DNA of 35,541 nucleotides, from positions 1 through 35,541 of the forward strand of contig JAMIQH010000256.1 in NCBI GenBank assembly GCA_035914695.1, in the 5' to 3' direction. The DNA is from JAOSJT01 sp035914695 (GTDB lineage: Bacteria; Bacteroidota; Ignavibacteria; SZUA-365). Numbering within the stretch: position 1 is the stretch's first letter; each line of letters starts with the position of its first letter. Position numbers and translations under genes: made by a program. Under the pieces are notes generated by a model. That model had not been told where the DNA came from. It saw nothing but the letters and a program-made list of their open reading frames with translations, and did no database searches. Shown piece after piece: positions 16,097-22,361 of this stretch.

Positions 16097-16194
16097 CTTC
16101 TGCCGCGACTCCCGATCGAGCAGCGGATGACTGTTGCGTCGCACGCCGACATCGACCCGGGCGGTGGTTGACCCAATCGGCGCGGCGACGTGGA

Positions 16195-16410
16195 TCAATC
16201 TCCCGCGCAGGGGTCGACATAGCTGCGAATGACGGGAAACACCACGCGTCCCGTGCATAGCATACGCTCGACATAGGGCTTGCAGAGACCGCAACGCAAT
16301 CCAAAGGGTACCACGCGCTGCAACGCCTCGATTTCGCGCACCCCCGATTGCTCGGCGATGGTTTTGAGCTCAGCAAAGGTACGTTCAAAACAAATGCAGC
16401 GGTCGACCAT
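16195..16410 (-). CDS. BFD-like [2Fe-2S] mini-protein
   Basis: 71 residues. Cysteines at 5, 7, 40 and 43 form C-x-C-x32-C-x2-C, the spacing of bacterioferritin-associated-ferredoxin-type [2Fe-2S] domains. The surrounding sequence (VDRCICF near the start, LRCGLCKPYVERML later) agrees. An extra Cys52 follows. Cytoplasmic, no signal peptide. BFD proteins pass electrons for iron release from bacterioferritin or serve as cluster domains in oxidoreductases; no bacterioferritin gene is in the window. It is divergent from the multiheme cytochrome with 171 nt between starts. Confidence 0.7.
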   Translation of the reverse strand: MVDRCICFERTFAELKTIAEQSGVREIEALQRVVPFGLRCGLCKPYVERMLCTGRVVFPVIRSYVDPCAGD

Positions 16411-16581
16411 GGACGATCCAGGAATTGATGCGTTGTGAAATCCTGCGAGGGATGCTGGATCAACACGCGCAGGAGGGAAAATAGTTCGCAGGAGTGGTGC
16501 ATCTTTCCGGAAAATGATTTAAGATATAGTGCTCACGAATTCCGAAGCAGCGGGTGCCCGCCCGCATCAAGGAGAATCGAC

Positions 16582-18471
16582 ATGCACCGCAAGCACCTCC
16601 TCGCCCTAATTCTCACGCTACTCCTGCTTCCCGCCCTGGCACGAGCCCAGCGCGATCTGGTTACTGAACGTTCGACGCTGTTCAGCGGCTCGGGGAATTG
16701 CATGCTGTGCCATGGACCCGGCACCAATGCCAATGTGCGCGTCACAGGCGAGGATGTGTCGCCGCCCAATCTCTGGCGCTCCACCATGATGGCGCAGGCC
16801 ACGCGCGATCCCTTGTGGCAGGCCGTGGTGCGCAGTGAAGCGCTGGACCATCCCGCGCTGCAATCCGTGATCGAGGACAAGTGCACCAATTGCCACGCGC
16901 CCATGGGACATGAGCAAGCTCATCAACAGGGCGCCACCTCCTTCAGTCTCGCCGATGCGCTTGCCGCTCCCCTCGGGCAGGATGGTGTAAGCTGCACCCT
17001 CTGCCATCAGGTGGAGGCGGCGAATTTCGGCAGCGCGGAGAGTTTTTCCGGTGGCTATGAGATTTCCACGACGCGCGTGACCTACGGACCGTACGCGAAT
17101 CCATTGATACAGCCCATGCGCAACGTCAGCGGTTTCGAGCCGGTGTATTCGCCGCATATCGAGCGCTCCGAACTCTGCGCCACCTGCCACACGTTGTTCA
17201 CGCCCTATGTGGACGCGCAGGGCAACATCGCCGGCGAATTCCCCGAGCAAACACCGTATTTCGAATGGAAGCACAGTCAATATCCATCGCAGGGTCGAAG
17301 CTGCCAGAATTGTCACATGCCCGCGCTGCAGGAAGCGATACGCATTTCCAGTCTTCCGCAAAGCGCTCCGGCGCGATCGCCCTACTATCAGCACCATTTT
17401 GTGGGCGGCAATGTGCAGATGCTTGGCGTCATCAAGGCGCATGCGGACGAACTCGGCATCACCGCCCTGGACGAGCATATCGACTCCACGGCGGCGCGCA
17501 CGCTCATGCAATTACAACGAGCAGCAGTCGGCTTGTCCACCGAAGCGCTGCAAATCCGCGACACCCTGTCCGTCACGGTGCGGCTGAACAATCTCACAGG
17601 CCACAAATTTCCCACGGGCTTTCCCAGCAGGCGCGCGTGGCTGCATGTGGTCATACGAAACAGGGATGGAGCGCTGCTGTTCGAATCCGGCGCGCCTGAT
17701 GCGCAGGGCGGCATTGTAGGTGTGGGCGTGGAACCTGAGCCGCACTACGACCGCATCACGAACGCGGATGAGGTTCAGGTATACGAAGCCATCATGGCCG
17801 ACACGGAGGGCAAGCCGACGGTACAGTTGCTGCGCGCCGCACGGTATCTCAAAGACAATCGCATCCCCCCTGTTGGCTTCCCGGAAGCTGTGTTCAGCAA
17901 CGACACCGTGGGTGTTGTCGGTGAGGCGCGGGAGGATCGCAGCTTTGGACGCAATGGGTCGGGCTCGGATGTTGTTGAGTATGTCGTGCCCGCCCCGGCA
18001 TCCGATGGTCCATACGACGTACAGGCCACGCTGTACTACCAGTCGATCAAACCCGATTTCATCATAAATCTTGATCGCCACACCGATACGAAAACGCAGC
18101 GCATGCGGATGTACTGGGATGCGCTGTCGCCTAAACACACCATGATGGCGGAGGCGAACAGTCGATCGGTGATCATTTCCGTTGATCAACAGAATGTGCA
18201 GCCACCGCAGCTGGGTGCGCTGTGGCCGCTGCCCGCATCGGCGGGCATGGGCGTGGTGCGCATGCCGGTGACACTTGTGGCATCGGGTCGTCTCACAGCC
18301 CGTATTGTCGATCCCCTCGGGCGGGAACTCTGGCGCAATGATTTCGGGCGGCAATTTCCCGGAGCGAGGGAGCTATCCATTCCCATCAGTGGCCTGGCGG
18401 CGGGAATGTACCACCTGCACGTTGGTGTTGATGGACGGTGGGCTTCGCGCGTGCTGCCGGTGTTGCGATAG
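16582..18471 (+). CDS. Five-heme cytochrome c with T9SS-type C-terminal domain
   Basis: 629 residues from the ATG at 16582 (AAGGAG 7 nt upstream). Signal peptide about 1-23 (ALARAQ). Five CXXCH heme-binding motifs are visible with first cysteines at 40, 101, 138, 199 and 241, all in the N-terminal half, in a cytochrome c554-like arrangement. The remainder (about 290-545) has no heme motif and contains a beta-rich region with FPTGFPSRRAWLHV. The end (about 555-629) is a T9SS sorting-domain-like unit (ARIVDPLGRELW ... LAAGMYHLHVG ... RVLPVLR). The architecture implies a cytochrome displayed on or released from the outer membrane. A role in extracellular electron transfer is inference. Downstream is an outer-membrane barrel gene with its own promoter. 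Confidence 0.85.
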   Translation: MHRKHLLALILTLLLLPALARAQRDLVTERSTLFSGSGNCMLCHGPGTNANVRVTGEDVSPPNLWRSTMMAQATRDPLWQAVVRSEALDHPALQSVIEDKCTNCHAPMGHEQAHQQGATSFSLADALAAPLGQDGVSCTLCHQVEAANFGSAESFSGGYEISTTRVTYGPYANPLIQPMRNVSGFEPVYSPHIERSELCATCHTLFTPYVDAQGNIAGEFPEQTPYFEWKHSQYPSQGRSCQNCHMPALQEAIRISSLPQSAPARSPYYQHHFVGGNVQMLGVIKAHADELGITALDEHIDSTAARTLMQLQRAAVGLSTEALQIRDTLSVTVRLNNLTGHKFPTGFPSRRAWLHVVIRNRDGALLFESGAPDAQGGIVGVGVEPEPHYDRITNADEVQVYEAIMADTEGKPTVQLLRAARYLKDNRIPPVGFPEAVFSNDTVGVVGEAREDRSFGRNGSGSDVVEYVVPAPASDGPYDVQATLYYQSIKPDFIINLDRHTDTKTQRMRMYWDALSPKHTMMAEANSRSVIISVDQQNVQPPQLGALWPLPASAGMGVVRMPVTLVASGRLTARIVDPLGRELWRNDFGRQFPGARELSIPISGLAAGMYHLHVGVDGRWASRVLPVLR

Positions 18472-18485
18472 CGACGGAAAACGGT

Positions 18486-18516
18486 ATTGCCGAAGGCGGA
18501 GCAAAGGCCTATCTTC
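18486..18516 (+). promoter_or_regulatory. Putative promoter of the outer-membrane barrel gene
   Basis: ATTG (18486-18489), 20-nt spacer, TATCTTC (18510-18516): close to the TTTG / TATnTTG pair of rho and lysR. It lies between the cytochrome stop and the ATG at 18543. Confidence 0.4.
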
Positions 18517-18542
18517 CCATTCTCACGCTGGAGTTGACCGCC

Positions 18543-19223
18543 ATGATTCGGACGAATATTTTCTGCGTCGTCATTTTACTCGCGTTCGCACCGATCCTGC
18601 AGGCGCAGGACGGCGAGCGCATCATTTTCAAGGATCCGAAGAGCACAGAGGAGCGCATTCTCACCGAAGAGGATTTGCAGCCCCGCACGCATGCCTGGGG
18701 TGGCGATCTGATGATCGGGATGGATGGTTTCGGGCTGGGATTTTTCTACAGTCGCGCGTTTTCAGACGAGATCACGGGCTTCGCCAATATCAGCTTTTCC
18801 GAGGCCAAGGATGATCGGCAGCGCGATTACTACGACTACTGGTACGGCCAGTATTCGTTGAACAAAACGCATTACGTGTTCCGCATTCCCCTGTTTTTCG
18901 GTGTGCAGTACCGCCTGTTCAAGGAAGTGATCGTGGACAATTTCCGGCCTTTCCTCAACGGCGGAGCGGGACCGGTGATGCTCTACATCACTCCGTCGAA
19001 GGGAGATTTCCTCTCTAGTCTCGGGAATGGGCGCACCCGGTACACCTATGGTGGCTTCCTCGGTGCGGGTGCGCAATTCGGCTTTGATCGCAGCAGCGTG
19101 CTCGGCGTGAACGTGCGCTACTACGTCATTCCCGTACCCGATGGAGTGAGCAGCGTGCTCAATGGCCCCTTGCCCAATGCCAACGGCTTCTTCATCACCA
19201 TCAATTTCGGTACGGCGTTCTGA
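18543..19223 (+). CDS. Outer-membrane beta-barrel protein (OmpA/OmpW-like fold)
   Basis: 226 residues from the ATG at 18543, where GGAG precedes at 9 nt and a signal peptide begins at once (about 1-22, ILQAQ). Amphipathic strands separated by polar loops follow: GGDLMIGMDGFGLGFFYSRA, ITGFANISFSEA, HYVFRIPLFFGVQYRLF, FRPFLNGGAGPVMLYI, TYGGFLGAGAQFGF, VLGVNVRYYVIPV. The last strand, GFFITINFGTAF, ends in the terminal phenylalanine expected for BAM-dependent assembly. About eight strands fit a small barrel. Function is unknown; porin or surface-adhesion roles are equally possible. Confidence 0.7.
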   Translation: MIRTNIFCVVILLAFAPILQAQDGERIIFKDPKSTEERILTEEDLQPRTHAWGGDLMIGMDGFGLGFFYSRAFSDEITGFANISFSEAKDDRQRDYYDYWYGQYSLNKTHYVFRIPLFFGVQYRLFKEVIVDNFRPFLNGGAGPVMLYITPSKGDFLSSLGNGRTRYTYGGFLGAGAQFGFDRSSVLGVNVRYYVIPVPDGVSSVLNGPLPNANGFFITINFGTAF

Positions 19224-19230
19224 GGCTTGC

Positions 19231-19269
19231 TATGCAATCGGTTGCGCAGTGTATTCCGCCGATTGCATA
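19231..19269 (+). terminator. Hairpin just past the barrel gene
   Basis: TATGCAATCGG (19231-19241) pairs perfectly with CCGATTGCATA (19259-19269) across a 17-nt loop, 8 nt beyond the stop codon. No T run follows, so it is an mRNA 3'-end stabiliser, a Rho-dependent site or a protein-binding dyad rather than a classical terminator. Confidence 0.4.
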
Positions 19270-19420
19270 CCAGGGTGCAAAAAGGAGCGTACGCGAGCGA
19301 TGAATATTTCAACACTCAGCGAGGGAAGCGCTCCCATGTTTTTGTGAGTATTCGGCCCCTATGCAACCAATTGCACAGATTGCTTAAAACTTAAAAATTT
19401 TTTCAGCATCGAGGCGACCT

Positions 19421-19456
19421 CGTAACTTGTTGTTGTAAAATAAGTTACGGAGTTTT
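19421..19456 (+). terminator. Putative intrinsic terminator
   Basis: CGTAACTT (19421-19428) pairs with AAGTTACG (19442-19449) across 13 nt and is followed by GAGTTTTT. AT-rich flanks. It could end the barrel-gene transcript about 200 nt past the stop. Confidence 0.45.
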
Positions 19457-19559
19457 TCCCGATCCCCGCCCTCGCCGGGCATTGTTTTTTTCTGATGAAG
19501 ATTGTATGTTCGTTCTATGAAGACGATAATTTCTCCTCTCTCTCAATCTACTCCCACCT

Positions 19560-19730
19560 GCGTTGACACAGGGGGCTCAGAACCACATCGCAATTCCGCT
19601 TCGGCGGAAGTTCTCCTCGCGATCCCCTTCTATACCGCTCCTTCAGTGGTATAGCTACATCTCTGACATACCTTGTGAGGTTTACGCCTCGAGCCGCCGC
19701 AAGCAGACCCCCCTTGCGGCGGTCCACTTT
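19560..19730. ncRNA. Candidate structured RNA (three strong hairpins); strand unknown
   Basis: Three perfect stems lie in series: TTCCGC-TTCG-GCGGAA (19594-19609), whose loop is the ultra-stable cUUCGg tetraloop; CTATACC/GGTATAG (19630-19654, 11-nt loop); and CCGCCGCAAG/CTTGCGGCGG (19694-19722, 9-nt loop), followed on the plus strand by TCCACTTTTATG. The block has no convincing gene and no detectable coding character. It could be a small RNA, a dispersed structured repeat or the remnant of a mobile element. Called from secondary structure only. Confidence 0.35.
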
Positions 19731-19932
19731 TATGCCCAATCCATTCCCTGTTTGTGCACAGAACCGCGCCGCTTCCATTTTTCCTTGTTCTTCACTTCGG
19801 AGTGGATGCCACGCGATATTCGCTGGTGTGAAGAGTGAAGGGTAAAGAGTAAAGCGGGGGCGCCGTTCGTGTGGATCGGCCGGGATCGGCCTCCGTGATT
19901 TCGGACTCTTCACTCTTTACTCTTCACTCTTT

Positions 19933-19976
19933 ACTTCTCTCCATTTGCAGAGAGGGGGCCGGGGGTGAGGCCGAAT
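19933..19976 (-). repeat. Low-complexity intergenic repeat abutting OsmC
   Basis: Reads GGCCTCACCCCCGGCCCCCT then CTCTGCAAATGGAGAGAAG on the minus strand, directly after the OsmC stop codon. The CTCTC/GAGAG part forms a small hairpin. Such CCTCACCCCC-type strings are widespread intergenic repeats in several phyla, by recollection. It may serve as a weak terminator. Confidence 0.4.
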
Positions 19977-19977
19977 C

Positions 19978-20412
19978 CTACGCGATTTCTTCGATGCGGT
20001 AGCTGTGCGTCACGTCCATCGCTTTGCGAAACATGGCTGTCACGCCGCAGTATTTTTCCAGCGATAGTTCGATCGCGCGCTCAACATCCTTCGGATCGAT
20101 GCCCTTGCCGCGGAACACGTATTCGACATGCATGGAAGTGAATACTTTTGGATGCTCTTCTGTTTCCTCCGCCGAAACACGCAACTCGAAATCCTGCAAC
20201 GCCACACGCTTCTTGGCGAGTATCGATGCGACATCGCTGCCAGTGCATCCCGCGAGCGATAATAGCAGCAGTTCCTTGGGGCGCACACCCGCTTCCTGTC
20301 CTCCAAAGGATTCGGGACCATCCATCACGAGCCAGTGCTTGCTGTCGGTTTTTCCCGCGAAGGTGATGCCGTTGGGGTGAACTTGTCGGGCGATTGCGTG
20401 TTTGATAGCCAT
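19978..20412 (-). CDS. OsmC/Ohr-family peroxiredoxin
   Basis: 144 residues from the ATG at 20412 (AGAGGA 6 nt upstream); the open frame continues upstream but lacks family similarity. The two conserved redox cysteines are present: Cys56 in LSLAGCTGSD and Cys122 in EKYCGVTAMF. The fold motifs GGQEAGVRPKELLLLSLAGC and VEYVFRGKGID fit OsmC-like thiol peroxidases that reduce organic hydroperoxides using dithiols such as lipoylated proteins. Predicted cytoplasmic. It is divergent from rho with 144 nt between start codons. Confidence 0.9.
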   Translation of the reverse strand: MAIKHAIARQVHPNGITFAGKTDSKHWLVMDGPESFGGQEAGVRPKELLLLSLAGCTGSDVASILAKKRVALQDFELRVSAEETEEHPKVFTSMHVEYVFRGKGIDPKDVERAIELSLEKYCGVTAMFRKAMDVTHSYRIEEIA

Positions 20413-20480
20413 GGCGTTCCTCTTGTGAAAATGTTCATGCTCGTAAGATGCGGTGAAAGGCCCGCGCGGTGCAACGCCGT

Positions 20481-20510
20481 TTTGAAGCGCCCGGCGAATA
20501 GCGTATATTG
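20481..20510 (+). promoter_or_regulatory. Promoter of rho
   Basis: TTTG (20481-20484), 19-nt spacer, TATATTG (20504-20510), giving a leader of roughly 40 nt before the ATG at 20557. Identical architecture to the lysR promoter. Confidence 0.55.
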
Positions 20511-20556
20511 AACCTACCGCAGCTCCGCGGCAATCCATTCCATACTTAAGGGAAGT

Positions 20557-21708
20557 ATGCGTGAAGTAGAATGCAGAGGGGTGCTGGAAATCGAACCCAA
20601 AGGGTACGGCTTCCTGCGCCAGTTCTCGAAGGAATTTTTTAGGCATCAATCCGACCCGTACGTCTCGATGGCGATGATTCGCGATCTGGGATTGCGTGAA
20701 GGCTGCCTCGTCACCGGTCTGGCGAAGGAGAAGGGCAATCAGGTTCAGCTCCATGCCGTGCACGACGTCAATGGCGTGCCGCCCGCGGAATACAAGCATG
20801 TGCTTGAATTGACGCGGCAAACCGCCATTGCGCCCGACAAGCGTATTCGCCTGGAGACGCACGACCCCACAACCCGGGTGATCGATTTGATTGCTCCCAT
20901 TGGACGCGGTCAACGTGCGCTGATCGTTTCGCCCCCGCGCTCGGGTAAAACCGTTATGATGCAGCGCATGGCGGAAGCCATTTCACGCAACCACCGTGAC
21001 CTGGAATTGCTGCTTCTGCTGGTGGACGAACGTCCCGAGGAAGTGACCGAGATGGAGCGTGCCGTGCGGGCACGGGTGTTCGCGAGCAGCAACGACCGCG
21101 ATTTCGCATCGCATGCGCGTATCGCCCGCCTGACACTCGAATACGCCAAGCGCCAGGTGGAAGTTGGCAAGGATGTCGTCATCCTCCTCGATTCTCTCAC
21201 GCGTCTCGGTCGTGCGTTCAACGCCGGCATCAAGGGTAGCGGGCGTATCATGTCCGGTGGTATCGACGCGCGGGCGCTGGAAATTCCCAAACGTATTTTC
21301 GGTGCGTCGCGCAATATCGAGCATGGTGGTTCGCTCACCATCCTGGCCACCATTTTGGTGGATACCGGCTCGCAAATGGATGAACTCATTTTCCAGGAGT
21401 TCAAGGGCACGGGCAATTCCGAAATCGTGCTCGACCGCGAATTGGCCGACCTCCGCATTTTCCCGGCGATCAATATCCAACTCTCCGGAACGCGCAAGGA
21501 GGAATTGCTGCTCGGTTCCGAGACCGAATTGCATTTCAAGCTGCGACGCGCTCTGCTTGAAGGCACCAACCGCGAAGCCATGCAGGGTCTGCTGGACTTC
21601 ATGCGTCGCTTCCGCAGCAATCGCGAATTGCTGCTGCATATCGAATCCATGCGTCTCGAGAATGTCTTCGGCAGCGCGGGTCCCGGCCGGCGGCCGCGGC
21701 GCCGCTGA
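20557..21708 (+). CDS. rho: Transcription termination factor Rho, short form
   Basis: 383 residues, shorter than the usual 410-420 because it begins at the RNA-binding cold-shock-like domain (RGVLEIEPKGYGFLR at about 7-21), with no N-terminal helical subdomain. The RecA-type ATPase follows: PIGRGQRALIVSPPRSGKT (P-loop; PPRSGKT where E. coli has PPKAGKT), LLLVDERPEEVTEM, DVVILLDSLTRL (Walker B), R-loop region GSGRIMSGGIDARAL, Q-loop region GASRNIEHGGSLTI, and FKGTGNSEIVLDR. All ATPase and RNA-translocation motifs appear intact. The tail is basic (GPGRRPRRR). AAGGGA precedes the ATG closely. Being short, it could be the only Rho or a second paralogue; that needs the rest of the genome. Confidence 0.93.
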   Translation: MREVECRGVLEIEPKGYGFLRQFSKEFFRHQSDPYVSMAMIRDLGLREGCLVTGLAKEKGNQVQLHAVHDVNGVPPAEYKHVLELTRQTAIAPDKRIRLETHDPTTRVIDLIAPIGRGQRALIVSPPRSGKTVMMQRMAEAISRNHRDLELLLLLVDERPEEVTEMERAVRARVFASSNDRDFASHARIARLTLEYAKRQVEVGKDVVILLDSLTRLGRAFNAGIKGSGRIMSGGIDARALEIPKRIFGASRNIEHGGSLTILATILVDTGSQMDELIFQEFKGTGNSEIVLDRELADLRIFPAINIQLSGTRKEELLLGSETELHFKLRRALLEGTNREAMQGLLDFMRRFRSNRELLLHIESMRLENVFGSAGPGRRPRRR

Positions 21709-21745
21709 GCCATACCTCACACGAAGGCACGAAGGCGCGGGGGCA

Positions 21746-21824
21746 CTCACGCGAAGGCGCGAAGATGCGAAGCCGCGAAGCGCGAATTCCTCACGCGAAG
21801 GCGCGAAGATGCGAAGCCGCGAAG
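21746..21824. repeat. Pair of 35-bp direct repeats
   Basis: CTCACGCGAAGGCGCGAAGA followed by TGCGAAGCCGCGAAG occurs identically at 21746-21780 and 21790-21824 (44-bp spacing). Built from the GCGAAGGCGCGAAG words common in this genome's intergenic DNA. Confidence 0.85.
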
Positions 21825-21844
21825 GATTTTTTTAAGCGCATTCC
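21784..21844. repeat. Dispersed repeat, copy 1 (inverted copy at 35076-35128)
   Basis: Starts GAATTCCTCACGCGAAGG and ends TTTTTTTAAGCGCATTCC. Its reverse complement is recognisable at 35076-35128 (GGAATGCGCTTTAAAAAA ... GCGTGAGGAATTC), 13 kb away, with an internal length difference of about 8 bp. Confidence 0.75.
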
Positions 21845-21982
21845 TTAGGGTTCGTGCCTTCGTCGCTCGGTGAGACCGAGCAGTGGACGAATTTTCCCTT
21901 TCCCTTTTTTCTCTCTGGAACGAACGCTTTCCGGGCCCAACGCAAGGCGCGAAGACGCGAGACCAGCGATCCCCTCCGAGTT

Positions 21983-22291
21983 CTCCGTGTCCGCGAAGCG
22001 CTCCGGGTCCTCCGTGTCCGCGAAGCGCTCCGGGTCCTCCGTGTCCGCGAAGCGCTACGCGTGCTCCGTGTTCGCGAAGCGCTCCGGGCCCTTCGTGTTC
22101 GCGAAGCGTTCCGGGCCCTTCGTGTTCGCGAAGTGCTCCGGGTGCTCCGTGTTCGCGAAGCGCTCCGGGTGCTCCGTGTTCGCGAAGCGCTCCGGGTGCT
22201 CCGTGTTCGCGAAGCTCTCCGGGTGCTCCGTGATCGCGAAGCGCTCCGGGTGCTCCGTGTTCGCGAAGCGCTCCGGGCCCTCCGTGTTCGC
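21983..22291. repeat. 27-bp tandem repeat array (about 11 units)
   Basis: Units follow CTCCGTGTTCGCGAAGCG + CTCCGGGTG with small changes; about eleven full units plus a partial one. Each contains the palindrome TTCGCGAA (the first units have TCCGCGAA). Variation is mostly at the CCGGG[T/C][G/C]C positions. No spacer sequences intervene, so it is a minisatellite and not a CRISPR array. Confidence 0.9.
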
Positions 22292-22300
22292 CTCCGCCTA

Positions 22301-22335
22301 TAAAAAATCCCCCTCCCGTCGCCGGAAGGGGGATT
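22301..22335 (-). terminator. Intrinsic terminator of the Asp-box propeller gene
   Basis: On the minus strand AATCCCCCT pairs with AGGGGGATT (9 bp, 12-nt loop) and is followed by TTTTATA. It lies 26 nt past the stop codon at 22362. Confidence 0.88.
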
Positions 22336-22361
22336 CGCGTATTCGCGCGGGAATCGTGGAC

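Larger units (their letters stand above)
19224..19977. other. 754-nt intergenic region rich in hairpins and repeats
   Basis: No credible protein gene. From the left: an 11-bp inverted repeat (19231-19269); a 15-codon open frame after AAAAAGGAG (19300-19347), probably chance; a 19-bp repeat of part of the first dyad (19360-19378); an 8-bp stem plus T5 terminator-like site (19421-19456); a weak stem followed by T7 (19464-19491); a hairpin-rich block (19560-19730); a GAAGAGTGAAGGGTAAAGAG-type repeat in both orientations (19828-19854 and 19907-19936); and a CCTCACCCCCGGCCCCCTCT repeat next to the OsmC stop (minus strand). Confidence 0.7.
21709..22361. other. 653-nt repeat-dominated intergenic region downstream of rho
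   Basis: No gene. It holds a pair of 35-bp direct repeats, an element also found inverted at 35.1 kb, a GCTCGGT-gag-ACCGAGC hairpin (21865-21881), a pyrimidine-rich stretch (21892-21918), the 27-bp tandem array, and the terminator of the leftward propeller gene. Continuous open frames across the array result from its period being divisible by three. Confidence 0.75.

Noticed and set aside
19300..19347. 15-codon ORF (MNISTLSEGSAPMFL) after AAAAAGGAG
   Set aside because: The Shine-Dalgarno to start distance is about 12 nt and length is within chance; kept as a remark only.
19548..19913. Minus-strand open frame of 121 codons (and a plus-strand one of 91) in the hairpin-rich intergenic block
   Set aside because: Both frames run through the perfect hairpins and repeats, with no ribosome-binding site or domain; structured RNA or repeat is the simpler reading.
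19224..19977. tRNA or rRNA in the intergenic regions
   Set aside because: No TpsiC-arm (GGTTCGAATCC-like) or cloverleaf, and no rRNA signature strings, in any intergenic stretch.
21983..22291. Tandem array considered as CRISPR
   Set aside because: Units are contiguous with no unique spacers, and no cas gene is present.
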